From positions 77,061,635 to 77,125,634 of the forward strand of contig OX421963.1 of the NCBI GenBank assembly GCA_949128115.1: DNA of 64,000 bases, given 5' to 3'. Under the pieces are notes generated by a model. It was not told where the DNA came from and ran no database searches. It saw nothing but the letters and a program-made list of their open reading frames with translations. Below are positions 11,216 through 23,691 of the stretch, piece by piece (positions within the stretch are counted from its first letter, which is position 1; each line of letters begins with the position of its first letter). This stretch comes from Anaspis maculata (Eukaryota > Arthropoda > Insecta > Coleoptera > Scraptiidae). The position numbers and the translations under genes are program-made.

Positions 11216-13440
11216 ATGAACTGGCTGCCATCGCTTCCATCCTCCGACAGTCTCACCCCCAGATAAGTGAAGCCTTTGTACCTCCTCCACCTGCATCGTT
11301 CTCCCGCTTCCAACTTCAGTTTCCAATTCTGTTAGTACGGTCTCTCTATTCCTTATTCTGTTCAAACACAAGTACTTGATCTTCTTCTCATCCATTTGTA
11401 GTCCTACTTTCGTTGCTACTTCCTCCGGTCTTTCACCCATCCTCTATATACATATAGAGAATATATAAGTATAGAGAAGTTTCTCAACGGTGCAAATGTA
11501 CATGCAAAGTTTTAAACAAATCTAACCAGTCAGTGACAGCGAAATTAGAGGGGATCGGGATTATGTTGAAAATTATTCATGACACGTCCGTGTTTTTCCA
11601 CTTTTTCTTCAGAACGATGCATCCTACGGAAAAAATGCATGAGTAATAAAAGTTTTGGATTGAACGAATCTATCGAAAACATCACATTTTAAGCTTTTGC
11701 TTTTGACAGTTCTTGAGCAAATAATTGAAAACTTATTGCAATTTTTACATTTGAAGAGCTGGAACTCCCTCAGGAAGCACTTTGGGAAAAAAATTCACTT
11801 CTACTTTTCGACTTTTTTTTAGAGGAATCAGCTCCCAAAGTATTATGCAAGGTCACTGAAACACTCTGTAGTTAATTCCTTGTTGTTGTCAGGATAGTGA
11901 TGTCATCCGCATATACCAGCACTTGATTTTTGCTCATTATCGTTCGGTGCAGTTTATCTCACTTTCTCTCACATAATCGTTTCCAGAAGAATGTCAAACT
12001 AAGTCCTAAACAGGGGATCACCCTGTCCTAATCCTACATTAGGTTTAGAACGTTCAGACATTACATTGCTCATCCTTACTTTGTTCATGGAGTCCTCAAT
12101 TGTCATCTTTACTAGTCTAATGATTTTGTTCGAAATTTCTAGTTATTTTGTCGCATGATAGAGGTTTTCTTGTTCTGATTGAATCATATGCTCTTTGTAA
12201 GTCGATGAAAATGGCATGTATTTGAATGTCGTTTCCAACACATATTGCTTGCAGTTTCTTCAGAAAAAAATCTGATCTATGTTCGAGGGGTCTTTCCTGA
12301 ATCATCACTGGCATCTCTGATTTCCTTCTTTGAATATTTATGCAACCTGTTCCGAATTTCTACTGCCAAAATCGTGTAATCGGTATAAATCAACGATATT
12401 TCTCTCTAATTCTTACATTCTGTCTTGTCTTTCTTCTTATGTAATAGAACAATTATGGCTTCTTTCCATGCTACAGACATTTTTTACTGTTGCTTCCAGA
12501 TTTTCTGATTCAAATTGTATACTTCCTTCTGTAATTGGTCTCCTTTATTTTTTAATGATTCTGTTACAATTTCATCTCCTCCAACGCTCGTTCCATTTTT
12601 CAATTTTTCATTTGCGATAATATGATCTCCTGTTTCGTCTTCTGTTGGCAGTGTAACCTCTACTTCAACTTCATCGCTGTAAATTTCCTAATTTTTCCCT
12701 TTCCTGTCCATCATGCTCTTGATTATTGATTTCAAATTTCTCCAAAATACCCTCTCTATATTCTGACTGCCTCCGTATCATCCCCAACCAGATTTCCACC
12801 TTTATCCTCACAGAACAAACTTTTGGCTTGCGGGGCCTTCTTTGTGCACTTATTTCCTTAGTTAAACTTTCTTATGTCTCTTTCTTTATAGCGCTCTTCC
12901 AATGTATGTCTTCCAGATCTGTACATTGTCCGTTTATCGAATCTTTCCGTCTCAATAACTCTCTAGTCTACAAGATTCAGTTACTTTCTTTTGATATCGT
13001 ATCTTTCTTTCCCAGTGCTCCGGGGGATTCAGGAAGTACCTATCGCTTCATAATTATTTTGTCACGTTTTGTGGCGAGCGTGTCAATTTTTATTCTCAAC
13101 ATAATGTGGTCCGAACCTACCTCGGCTCCTCTACACACCTTCACGTCCTTGATGGTTCTCTTGAATTCTTCATTCATCAAGACGTGATAGATTCGATTCA
13201 TAGTTCTCCCATCTGGTGATATTCACTTTTTTTTGTGAAAAGTCCTGTGCTGAAAAGACGTAACTACTCATAATTTTTCGGTTATTCCCTGCTGCCAAGC
13301 TTACAAGTTTCAACCCATTTGCATTCGACTTCCGGTGTTTACTGAAGTCTCCAATTACTGATTCATACATTTCTTCACTGCCCGGCCGCTTTTGCGTCAA
13401 AGTCTTCAAGAGTTCTGCCAATAAATTGTCTCGGAAGGGA
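11190..13440 (-). pseudogene. LINE EN-RT relic (antisense)
   Basis: Read on the minus strand, pieces of one non-LTR retrotransposon ORF2 occur in order. Endonuclease: VIGDFSKHRKSNANGLKLVS at about 13355-13300, followed by a SDH-like remnant (GPHYV) near 13100. RT start: NGTSVGGDEIVTESLK near 12600 and WKEAIIVLLHKK near 12450. RT palm A: IHAIFIDLQRAYDSI near 12190. Palm B: NVGLGQGDPLF near 12030. Palm C: QVLVYADDITIL near 11910. The thumb side is VGLQMDEKKIKYLCLNRIRN near 11390. Many stops and frameshifts make it dead. The gap of about 430 bp between palm C and the thumb (roughly 11447-11875) does not translate to LINE and is probably a later insertion. The family resembles insect RTE/R1-type 'craniofacial development protein 2-like' elements. 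Confidence 0.85.
11447..11875. other. probable insertion inside LINE relic
   Basis: This separates two halves of one reverse transcriptase that are collinear on either side. It begins near a CTATATACATATAGAG palindromic stretch. I could not define TIRs or a TSD. Confidence 0.4.
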
Positions 13441-13514
13441 GTTATAAAAATGATCTATGATTACATGAAAGCTATAATCTGAGTGGTTATTCAGAATTTG
13501 TACCTGTAGATAGT

Positions 13515-13900
13515 ATATTTTTTCGTGGATTGATTCTTCTGACTGTTTTCAAGGTAAACCCCTAGGGCACTAACAAAGCATCGACCATCAAGACAATTCG
13601 GAACAGTATTGCTTTAAAATTGTCCAAGTTGCCTGCTCACTACAGACACAGAATAACTACAGATGTGCTGCTGACTTTTCCAAAGAAAAACACTAAGCAC
13701 CAACGAAACACTAACCATCAGACTCAATCAGAATAACAATGCTTCGTTTGAGGCTTCATTAGTGTCTGCTGGGGTTTTCAGGTTATACTTCAGTGTTTAT
13801 GTCATTCCTGAAACAAAGGGATAACCGAAGCACTATGAAGCACTAACGAAGCACTAACGAAACGACACAACTTGGATGAGAACTGTCTCATGTTACCTGC
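13515..13900. repeat. degenerate satellite, right block
   Basis: GCACTAACAAAGCATCGACC, AAGTTGCCTGCTCACTACAG and TGTGCTGCTGACTTTTCC match the block at 10850-11215 in the same orientation, so the LINE relic most likely landed within this satellite. Confidence 0.6.
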
Positions 13901-14770
13901 TGTCGTGAAGTTCGCAGGCATATTGAGAAATTCAGTTTTCTCCAAAACTGCCACTGCTGCTAATGGAGGATATGGAGCCTCATGGAGAACTACTGAGGCG
14001 CTAAACTGAAGATTCGATAATATCAAGCCGTTTCAGCAGACAGTCCAGCTTAGTTCAGCGACGAATAAGCGAAACACCGCGAGAGATCGAACGTGAAGTG
14101 AAGACCGATTAGGTGTGGCAACTGATTGTGAATTGTAAATTATAGTGGCACGTAGTAATAATGTATGATTGTTCGTGTTGACGTTCGAATAATAATGATA
14201 GAGTCCAGCACCAGTCTGTAATTTATTGAGAAATTGACAGTCAAAAACAAAAATGAAGTATAAGAAAAAGAAGTAAAAACCTAAAGGAAGATAGAACAGC
14301 CAAATAATAACATTTGCAAAGGGATGCAAACTGAAACTTTAACTTAAAAGTAGTTATTCCCAATATTCACAAGTTGAACACTGTGAATAATGTCACAATA
14401 ACTCTCAACAATTGAAAATGATTATAGGTTTTCATTATTCATTAGATACACATTCTTCATTTACTTTGGTAAATCACTAAAAAGCGACCTCTTCTTGGCT
14501 TCTTTGGTCCTTTTCGCTCTAAAGCTCAAGGCCTTAGGCCCTTAGGGCTCTACTTTTATATCCTTAAACTAGGTACTAGACATGGTACTAAGTAGCCACC
14601 GACTCAGGCCAACTAGAAGATCATAAAGAGTTATACTGCTCCAAAATAAGATCATTGTATCGATTAAATTGTTGCATTAGCTTTTGGTCATTCAATTACC
14701 ACTTTTAAAAGCTTAATCAACATTTAATTTGAAATTAAATCTTGATTCTTCGCTGAAGCTACCTAAGTAT
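13900..14770. other. no recognisable feature
   Basis: AT-rich sequence with short frames only (14033-14329 minus is open but low-complexity and hydrophobic). Nothing supports a gene. Confidence 0.4.
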
Positions 14771-14779
14771 ACCATTTAA

Positions 14780-15170
14780 TTAACAGCCCTCATGGGTGGG
14801 TCGGTGTTATCAAAGGACGAAGTTTTTGATCAAGATGATGCCCGCTGCTGTGTGTGTGTGTTCGAAATAATCGAAGTGGCTGCTGATGGTCGCCCATATA
14901 GGAGGCTTTTGTGGCACAAGAATAAGAATAAGAGACGCCTCTGGTCACAGGTGGCGCTCCCACGGTCTTATAAATAAATAAAAGCACCTGCTTGTTGCAC
15001 AAAGCTCCAGCTGCATGCCCAATGCCCCGACCAGAGCCACCCCTGACGCGCGCGGGACGCCGCGCCGCTGATGGACAATTAGGCAGTGAATGGGCGCGAC
15101 ACAAATGGCCACTTCGGCACCGCCACCTCGCCGAATTCCCGGACAACCAATTAAAAACACGATTTATGGG
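14780..15170. other. GC-richer non-repetitive island
   Basis: This has a clear rise in GC (for example GACGCGCGCGGGACGCCGCG near 15048) with several overlapping short open frames on both strands and no match to repeats elsewhere in the window. It could be a host regulatory element or a decayed exon. The frames overlap in conflicting phases, so none is called as a gene. Confidence 0.3.
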
Positions 15171-15349
15171 TTTTCTTTTCGTTATCTCGAGACCTTCAAG
15201 AAAATTCTACAACACGAAGAAATTATCGGCGCAGCGCACACAGGAGAGGTTTATCTCTTCGATCAGTTTTTGAAGCTCTTTCTCTGCGTATAATATTCGA
15301 GTAAAATATATGGGCAACCCACTCTTTTTTCTTATACTTATTACTTATA

Positions 15350-15992
15350 CAGGTGTCCCAAAATCACAGCACCAGAACTGTGCTATATGTGTAATGGAAT
15401 CTTTTACGAAACCCATACCAAAATAATTGAAATATTCCGCAATTTATAAAGGCATGATGAAGGGTTGAATGATGGTTCTTTAAATCCTTCTATAGTTTTG
15501 TTATTTCAAGCTATTTTAGTACACCACTGGTTGTGTACTAGATTTCCATCTACTCAATATACCTACCTACAATGAGTCATGAAGTGGAAAAATCAGGTTT
15601 CTCTAAAAGAACTTTTTCAGGCAAATTCCTAGGTACAAAACCGTGTAATCGTTTGCTCTACACCAGTTGAGAAGCCAATCAAATGATGGTTTAAACGCAT
15701 AGTTCAGTAGAAATAATTCTCGAGGTTTCTAACTCGTTCCCTGTATAGAAAACAAAAATATAAATCCATTGGTTTATATTTGATTCTCATGATTCTGCTG
15801 CTAACTACTTAATTTACTGTAATCTTTTTAGATAATAAGTAGAACTAGTGGCTCGAAAGACCAACTTATGACTTTTTATAACTTCAAAAATAAAAGTAGA
15901 AAAATTTGTTCCTTACTTTTTTGTGGGGTGTATGAAAGATTCCATGATTATACGTCAATACTCTTCTGGTGCGGTGATTTTGGGACAGCCTG
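15350..15992. mobile_element. Tc1/mariner-type MITE, 643 bp
   Basis: Ends are inverted: left CAGGTGTCCCAAAATCAC, right (reverse-complemented) CAGGCTGTCCCAAAATCAC, with weaker pairing continuing inwards for about 80 bp. TA flanks both sides (15348-15349, 15993-15994). There is no coding capacity. A related right arm lies at about 16730-16868. Confidence 0.75.
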
Positions 15993-16729
15993 TATACGCG
16001 CGATCTCGAAGCGCCTCACAAATTTTAAAGATGCTGAATGGAGATAAAAAATTTCGTAATGTACAAATTATGCGTATGTGCGCTGCCACCAAAACCGGCG
16101 CGAAGGTGGGTCCGATAACGGAATTTGAATAATAATGGTCGATTATTGTACAAAAAAAACTTTCGTTTGAATCCCGCGCGAGCATTATTAAAATGTGATT
16201 ATAATTAAAAGCTACTTTTTTTGACGCGTTTGATATTAGAATAGCATTAATAGTTTCCCTTTGGTTCGTAAGTGTAGCTAGAGGTAGGTATACAAAGCGT
16301 GAGATAGAGACATTACGTTACGAAAATTTGATTTTAATTGCAGGCACCCAAGTAAATGCGATAATTGGAGATTAAAGGGTCAAAAACCGAAACGTAACAG
16401 TTCATGGGCCCCGGGTGTGCAATTACACCGGTTCTCATAGCCATATGACACTCATGGTAGAGTCAACCGGCAATAATCCAAAACTGCAGCGTTGTTGTCC
16501 CATACACCTTTGCTCTGATAGATAATCATTGAATAAACGAAACTTGAGGAACGTTCAATTGACGTTAGTGATAATCCAAAAAGCGTCTTCGGCTAGAAAA
16601 TAAACGTTTTATTCAGTTTTAATTGACACGTTTCAAGACGTACAAATAAGTGAAGATATTATCATTGTCAAGAAATTATCGCTACAATCACTGAAACTGA
16701 GGAGTGTTGATTAGCATTAGTAATGATTC
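15993..16729. other. no recognisable feature
   Basis: Mixed sequence between two related MITE pieces. A short frame continues past the MITE end, but it reads out of the inverted repeat and is not a gene. Confidence 0.4.
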
Positions 16730-16868
16730 AAAAAAAAATCTTTGATCCCTCGTAACTTTGAAAATAAAAGTCGAGAAACTTTTTTTATGACTTTTTGTGG
16801 GCTTTGTAGAAGATTCCATATACGCGGTATTAACCTGTTCCTCTAGTGCGATAATTGGGGACATCCTG
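16730..16868. mobile_element. lone arm of the same MITE family
   Basis: Read on the reverse strand it begins CAGGATGTCCCCAATTATCGC and continues ...GGAATCTTCTACAAAGCCCAC, matching the right arm of the element at 15350-15992. TA follows at 16869. No left end was found. Confidence 0.55.
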
Positions 16869-16869
16869 T

Positions 16870-19061
16870 ATGTTTGCATTTCTTTTGGTTATTTTGCCAC
16901 TTTATATTTATACAAAATGTATTTTATCTTAAAGACGAAAAATAATTACGTAAGAAAAACCGACTCCCGAAAACAGCAAAATAATAGATCAGCACAGGGC
17001 ATCTCAGAAATGTTTACTGAAGCAACGCGTAAGGATCTAGGTAACGATTGCCTGAGATGCCTGCATACTATTTTCAACTAACTCAGCGAGAAGCTTCATA
17101 CGGAATCAAGCCGGAACGTTAAGAAATTTTTGAGTCCCTCTGAGTTGAAAGAAATGCGAGAAATGCGAGCAGGTGGGATATTAACGTGGCAGAATACACC
17201 TCTCGCGACATTTAATTTGCACTAATGAGGGGTGAGGCAGCTCGTTTTTCTTTTTAATTGCTCCCAAGTTCACACTTTGGGCGGCGCAAGGCACGCGAAA
17301 AAATAAAAGCATTTACGATATACTCTGAAACACACCACTAGAGAGGCAAGCCGAAATGGAAATGCCCGATTACTAAAAGTAAGTAAAAGAGTGGCGGCCT
17401 TTGACGCCTGGCACAAAGGAAACGAACTTCAAAGACTTCTTCCTCGTTACCACCAATTACTATGCTACAAGTCAAGTATAGTGATCACGGGCACCATGTT
17501 AGCACATAAAAGTAATCACTACAGGATTCCGCGTCTGTTTCGATAAAAAATACTCTTGCTTCTTTTATGTAAGAATAGTTTTTCTTTGGCTTTCCATATA
17601 TTATTTTTTTTTTTGTTTTTTTTTTCTGCACAATTTTTGAAGGGAGTTTTCAAGAGACGCGGTAACACGGTCAACAGCTTGGAGCAAAGAGGATTGCGGC
17701 ATCGGCCCTCTTGCCTTTCATTCCAGTCGATATATCAATAGTGATCGGGAACATGATCCCTTAACAATGGGCGCTGAGCCCTTTTCGATACGTCAAAACA
17801 CCTCTTCAGGGAACAATGGCCCGGCAGGCACTCTACAAACCGCCGATCCTCGACCAAATCCATGTTAATATGTGTGTATTATGCATTTGGAAGAGATTTA
17901 TGTGACTTGCGGAATTAATCTTACTTTTATGATGCGATGGGATAAGGGACGGAAATAGCGGTAGGGGAGACTTGTGTAATAGAGTGGTGTATAACGACTA
18001 TCATATGGCCCTCTTTCACCTTTCGGCAAACAAGAAAAATCGCAGCAATCGTTCAAATGGAACATCTTCTTTTACAAAAGAGGTTGCCTTTCGCGTGCAT
18101 CAGTTTGGATACTCAACAAGTCAAACTGTTCAGGTGTCTTACTACTCAGGTAAACCTACCTTCAAATTCTCCAAATAATTTTAAAGATAATCTATAAGAT
18201 CGCTTAGAATGTAGGTATCTACATATTATGTTAAAAGTATTTGGCGTCTTGGTAGCAGTGAATATTTAAATTTGTGTTTGAAAAAGAAACGGTGTTAGCA
18301 GGTTAAATTTCAGTTCAGGACAAACGATTTTTCGCCACGGACCTGAGCTGAGCAGCTGAGCGGTGCGATTTTTTTCGTCTGGACCAATCACGTCCATCCA
18401 TGATGTCACAATGAAATATTGTTCATTTGGTATACCTAAGTGAAAAATTATGTAGAAAAAAAAATGAAGCGGAAGTATAATATTTAACTAACATGGTATG
18501 ATTTTGCTTCAACTACGTTGATCAAAAATTTTTGGTCGTCCAAATAGGCACCATTTTCCAATTATTGGTTTTTACCATATGCAACGACATCTTCTTATTC
18601 TTATTATTGGTCAGTAGTTAGCTGTATTTCTCGAACAACTGAACACCCCTTTCGGCAGTACCGTTCACCACCTGTTGATTCATAACTCGGTCTCCCAGGA
18701 TAGCTCTATCCAGAGGTGGACATGAGGTTGAATGCCAAAGGTACCAATGTTACAGCAATGGTTATATGACATTGACCTTTTGGTGAAAGTTAACAGAGAT
18801 GGAAATACTGGGCCGTACTGGGCCCTACTTTACGACATCTAGCTCAAAGGAGGTGGGGTTAGGTGTTTGGTAGGAGTTACTTTTAACTTTTAGTTAGGCG
18901 ATCAATATCTCAATCCCATCTGATTTTTTTTTTCATATAATTCTCAGATTGTGCTTGATAAATTATTACTGACATATTCCTTCGTGTTTTTGGTGAATCC
19001 GGATGCTGCAGACTTTTACGAATAAATCTAGAATTTTCAAAATTAGAGGGTTGATGGGCAC
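16870..19061. other. 2.2 kb without recognisable genes
   Basis: From 17080 to 17420 and 17620 to 17830 the sequence is moderately GC-rich and not repeated in the window, so it may be host non-coding DNA. The rest is AT-rich. No open frame above about 95 residues or with a recognisable domain is present. Confidence 0.4.
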
Positions 19062-20918
19062 TAGGGTGGGCCGAAAAATCATATTTTCGATTTTTTTATT
19101 CTAATAGTGCGGAAAAGATGCATAATCAGATTACAAAAAGAAATCGTTACAGCGTTTTTGGAAAAAAATCATCACTTCAGGGTCCGCAATGACGTTGAAA
19201 TTTCTATATTTGGAAAAATAATCGCAAATTTTTATTAGGTCAGAAAATGTTTAAAAATATATTTACAATAAAAAAATATGGAATTAAACAGTCAGGCACA
19301 AAAAACCCGTGTTCCAGTATTGTTTTTTCAATCACAAAAAAACAAATGAAATTGAATTCACCGAAAAAACCCAGTTGCCTTGAAGTTGCAGAAATAGTCA
19401 CATTGAAAATTGAGCCACTTTGGGCGAAAACTTCAATTTCAACTGTTTCTCATACAAGAGTTTTAGCAATGATGAAATAATATCATACATCAATCAAAAC
19501 GGTATTGAAATTGTTAAAAGAGACCACCCAAATGGAAAAAAAATTAAAATGTCAAATAGCATACTACATAGCAAATAGCAACTTGTGACACACATCAAAC
19601 TGAAGATAATAGAATTCTCTTTTTGACGACCAAATTTTAAATTTTTCAAGTCACCTCCCAACCCTTGCGAAAATTCTCTCATCCTTAATCAAAGGAAAGC
19701 TCTTCTTGATCCTATCAACTATCCCGATTCTTGGAAAAAATATTTTTAAACGGAAACAAGTCGGTTCTTATTTTGAGGGTGGCATGTTGTCACAGTTTTA
19801 TTTTCAATCCTTTCGGCCCCATCCTAGCCTACTTCAATTCTAATGGAAATAAATTATCTACCTTGTGATACATCAAACTGAAAGTATGAAAATTTCCTTT
19901 ATGCGAAAATAATTTCAAATTGCCTGAATCACCCTCTATTCCTTTTCAAAAATGGTCTTGATTGGGGAGAGAATGCAATGATGATGAAAATTTGGCAACA
20001 CATGTCTCAGATGTTCCCCTCGAAATAAAAATCGCCCTGTTTTTGCTGGGGAATCTATTTCTCAAGAATCTGCAGTTAACAGAAAAACATTCCTCTAATC
20101 AACAATGAAAGAATTTTTAAAAGAGTTAAGAGGGTAGTTTGAAGATTTCAGAGTATGTTTAACGGAAACAATGTTATTGCCTTCAATTTGGTGAATCACA
20201 AGAGAAGATTGCAATTTGAAATTTTAAACTAGGGTAGGGGGCAAAGGGATTGAAGATAAGAATTTGGCAATACGTGTCCTAGAAAAAAAGAAAATCGACT
20301 TGTCAGCTTTTTCTCAGAAAAAAATTGTGCAGCGAGAAATTGGAGGTGAGTCCTTTTCAAAAAACCACCCCGTATGTCGGATGATGAACTAAAAGAATCA
20401 CTGAATGTTAACGATATAATTCCTTATTGAAATTTCCACGTTTTCCCTGTTATACCCAATCAGTAGAGCGATTTGTGAAAACAGTTTTAGAAGCAGCATC
20501 AGCAGTTTGTGGAGCTGAATCAAGATATGGCTCTATTTACAGCAATAATGAATCTAGGAAACTGATGCCCATATTGGTAAGTCAGAAAATTTTTAACCCA
20601 GAGTGAGATAAAACAAAAAATATTGACAAAATATTGACAATTGAAGTCTTATCACTTCATTTCTGTCGAATAAAGAGTTCTATCTATTTTTTCACCAAGG
20701 TATTTCAACAGTTTCCTCCATAACTCAATTCGCTATCTTGCAAAAACTGAATGTTGAGATATTTCTGAAAGACACGTCTTGCGGAGGCTGAAGACGAAAA
20801 CTTGGGACAAAAAGCTTCTAGATATTTGTAAAGTATATGAAACTGCAACTTTTCCGCGCTATTAGAAGTCCGTATTATAAAAACAAAAAAAACACACCTA
20901 TAGCAGCGGCCCACCCTA
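19062..20918. mobile_element. non-autonomous hAT element, copy 2 (1857 bp)
   Basis: ATGGGCAC is duplicated exactly at both borders (19054-19061 and 20919-20926). The ends read TAGGGTGGGCCG and, reverse-complemented, TAGGGTGGGCCG. It is in opposite orientation to copy 1 and carries about 790 extra internal bases, roughly 19460-20245, so it is closer to the parental form. I see no transposase ORF in either strand. The frame at 20705-20926 minus corresponds to the first part of copy 1 and is only a conserved open stretch. Confidence 0.93.
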
Positions 20919-21064
20919 ATGGGCACCCCCTTCCTGTCATGGTAAAGAGTTGAAATTTCATCAGGAAATCACTATGGGTATGTGTAATGTGTAACAAAAG
21001 TGAAGGGTGGCCCGATCAAAAATGGAAATACATTTTTTTTTCGGACCACACTACTCATGGTTGG

Positions 21065-22281
21065 GTTAGTTGAACGTTTGAAACAAACAAAAAAACCAAA
21101 CGTCTGAAACGTTTGAAAATAACGCTAAATAAACGATCATAATATGCTGCGCGCGCGTACAAACGTCTTGCCAATCAAGTATCAGACGTTCATAAGACGA
21201 TTCAATTTTAACGTTCCAACAACGTCTTTGAAGCACCAAATTATTTTGGTGCAGATGCATCTTAAACACTCATAAGAAGTTACCTTCATTGTTCTTGAGG
21301 CATCAAATAAGTCAAATTACAGTGTTCAAAATGGAAAACAAACGTTTTGAACCGTCTAATGCCACTGGTTTCTACGAATTTTACGTTTTTGTTTCCGTTT
21401 TGAACGAACCGATCACTTTGTAGAGCAGAAAGATTGAATGAGTCATGTGAAAACACAACATCTAGCTTAGGACAACTATAGCAGTTGTTTAGCTTCGACT
21501 GCTTCGAGTTTGATGAGATTGAGTAATACTTTGGTATTTAATTAGACTGGCCTTATAACTAAAGCGGTGAGTAAGAAGTCAGGGCGCCCTCTCTCAGTGT
21601 GGCTCTGACTCATTGAGGGAAACTGTCACATTTCAGGATACGCTTACGAGTTTGTATACGTCTTCAGAACGTTTCCATGAAAAATAAATTGAACTTAATT
21701 TTTTAATTTGATGTTTTTTGGATCATGCGAAAGCTAATTGAACGTTTCTCAATTCTCGTTTTTGTTTATACAGCGGTAGTTTTTTTTTTCACAATAATGT
21801 AACGTTCTACTATGTAGGTCTTGAGAATGTCCCTATCAAAAGATTTTTTGAATCACCATGGACGCTTATTGAACATTTTTCAATTTCTGTTCATTTATTA
21901 TTTAACAAAACGTTTGAAACGAGTACGATATCAAACTCCGCAAAGGTTTAAATAAATAGACTAAATAAACAACCGGATGCCGCGCGTTCATTGAACGTTT
22001 TAGTCAACTAAGTGTTAGACGTTTATAAAACGTTTCAGTTTGAACATTTTGGAACGTCTTTGAACCGCCGAATCAAATATATTCAAAGCAGTTCTGACGC
22101 TTCTAAGATGTTATTTTCAGCGTTTTCAAGGTATCAAAGCAACATCTTCAAATCGTAGAATTAAACGTTTTTGGGACCCCAGATTCAATGATGCGTGTGT
22201 TCAATGTTCAAACCAAAAGTTAATTTAACAATTTCAAATTGCTCGTTGAACGTTTTTGTTGACGTCCAGTCAAACGTCTTT
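21065..22281. repeat. AACGTT-rich degenerate repeat, block 1
   Basis: The phrases AACGTTTCTCAATT, GATTTTTTGAATCA, GGACGCTTATTGAAC and variants of AACGTT/AAACGTC recur with a loose period near 135-150 bp. The segment from about 21445 to 21680 is homologous in direct orientation to about 27915-28115, including GACTGCTTCRAG and GGCGCCCTCT, so blocks 1 and 2 were probably contiguous before the LINE inserted. Confidence 0.65.
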
Positions 22282-22356
22282 TTATAAATAAATAAATTGC
22301 CGAAATCAATATCGAAACAATTGGATTCTAGAAACAACTCCTGATATTGCCAACTA

Positions 22357-23689
22357 AACTGCGCACAAAATGAAGTGACAATTTTATTTTGGGAGGTTTT
22401 TTCAAATGTCCATAACTTTTTAAAAAATGATGGGAATCTGAAGCAGCTTGTACTGTTGTGAGGATACATTCCTCTATTTTGTGAACTATTCATATTCAAG
22501 CCATTCAAAGTGGAGGTATATCTCATACAGGGTGATACAAAAAGGCGTGCAACTTTCTGCTCTTTTCATCTTGCCACCGGAAATTTTTACGGCATCCTGT
22601 ATATACGAATGTCACTGCGTCTTGTAGCCTGTAGTATCTGTAACTCATAACTGTTTAGTTTTTTACTCTACGTTGTGTACTTGAGGAGATATGATTTTTC
22701 TTGCATAAAAGTACCAATATTTCATAGAAGAGTATTAATTGTACGAAACAGTTTGTTAATTAAACGATAATCATCTTAAGATGGGATGATTCGTTTTCTC
22801 TTCAGAAACCAATAATTAATTTGCCAATAATAGCAAAGAAATTATACATACAGGGTGATGGGAAAAGACAGCGTTTTTTTTTTGCGCAGGCAGGCAGGAA
22901 TGGTTCTATAACTTGGTACAGGTACTTGGATTGACTGTATCTTGTAGCTTTTAGTATCTGTAACTCCAACAGGCTCTCTTCTTACTCTGCATAACGTAAG
23001 TACCTCCATTGGTGATCCGTCCGAGTCACATGCTGCATGTTCATGACCATGTTCACCTGTCAACCCGATGAACCTCTGCGGTCACAGCAATTCCAGGGCA
23101 CTTGAAACGTCTTCGGGTCCGCAGTCAACTTTCGTGCGGTGATTTTTTCAAGATACAGGCCGAAATCTAAATTCCTTTTGTGTGTCCCAATCTTCTTGAG
23201 CCTTGATCCGATTGCCAACAATTGCCAAAAATCCATTGCCTAGATACAGAGATAGGACTCTTTATTGTTAGCTCTCTGTTGGTGACAGTTTCATGTGACG
23301 GAACTGTTGCCGTTGAACAGATCGCAAATTGGCATTTTTTACAAGAAAAATCATATTTCCGTCAATACACAACGTAGAGTGGAAAACTAAACGGGTCTGA
23401 GTTACAGATACTACAGGCTACAAGATGCGGTCACATTCGTATGTACAGGATGACGTGAAAACTCCCTGTGCTAGGATAAAAAAGAAAGTACTTTGCACGC
23501 TCTTTTGTATCACCCTATATGAGGCATTTCTCTGCTTTAAATGACTTGGATATGTATGGTTCACGAAAGTAGAACGATGTATCTTCAAAATAGTGCAAGC
23601 TGTTTCGGATTCCGATCATTTTTCAAAAAGTTATCGACATTTGAAAAAACCTCTCAAAATAAAATTGTCACTTCATTTTGTGCGCAGTT
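22357..23689. mobile_element. foldback element, 1333 bp, TA target
   Basis: Outer arms of about 355 bp (22357-22712 and 23335-23689) are inverted copies starting AACTGCGCACAAAATGAAGT. TA flanks both ends (22355-22356, 23690-23691). Inner landmarks pair in order: ACAGGGTGATACAAAA with TTTTGTATCACCCT, and CTTGTAGCCTGTAGTATC with its complement. The middle holds a third, diverged copy of part of the arm near 22848-22985 (CAGGGTGATGGGAAAAGAC, then CTTGTAGCTTTTAGTATC). There is no coding sequence. The TA target and CAGGGTG motifs point to the Tc1/mariner group. Confidence 0.88.
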
Positions 23690-23691
23690 TA

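Noticed and set aside
11095..11379. 94-aa plus-strand frame over the LINE relic
   Set aside because: The minus strand over the same bases reads LINE RT motifs; the plus frame is a shadow.
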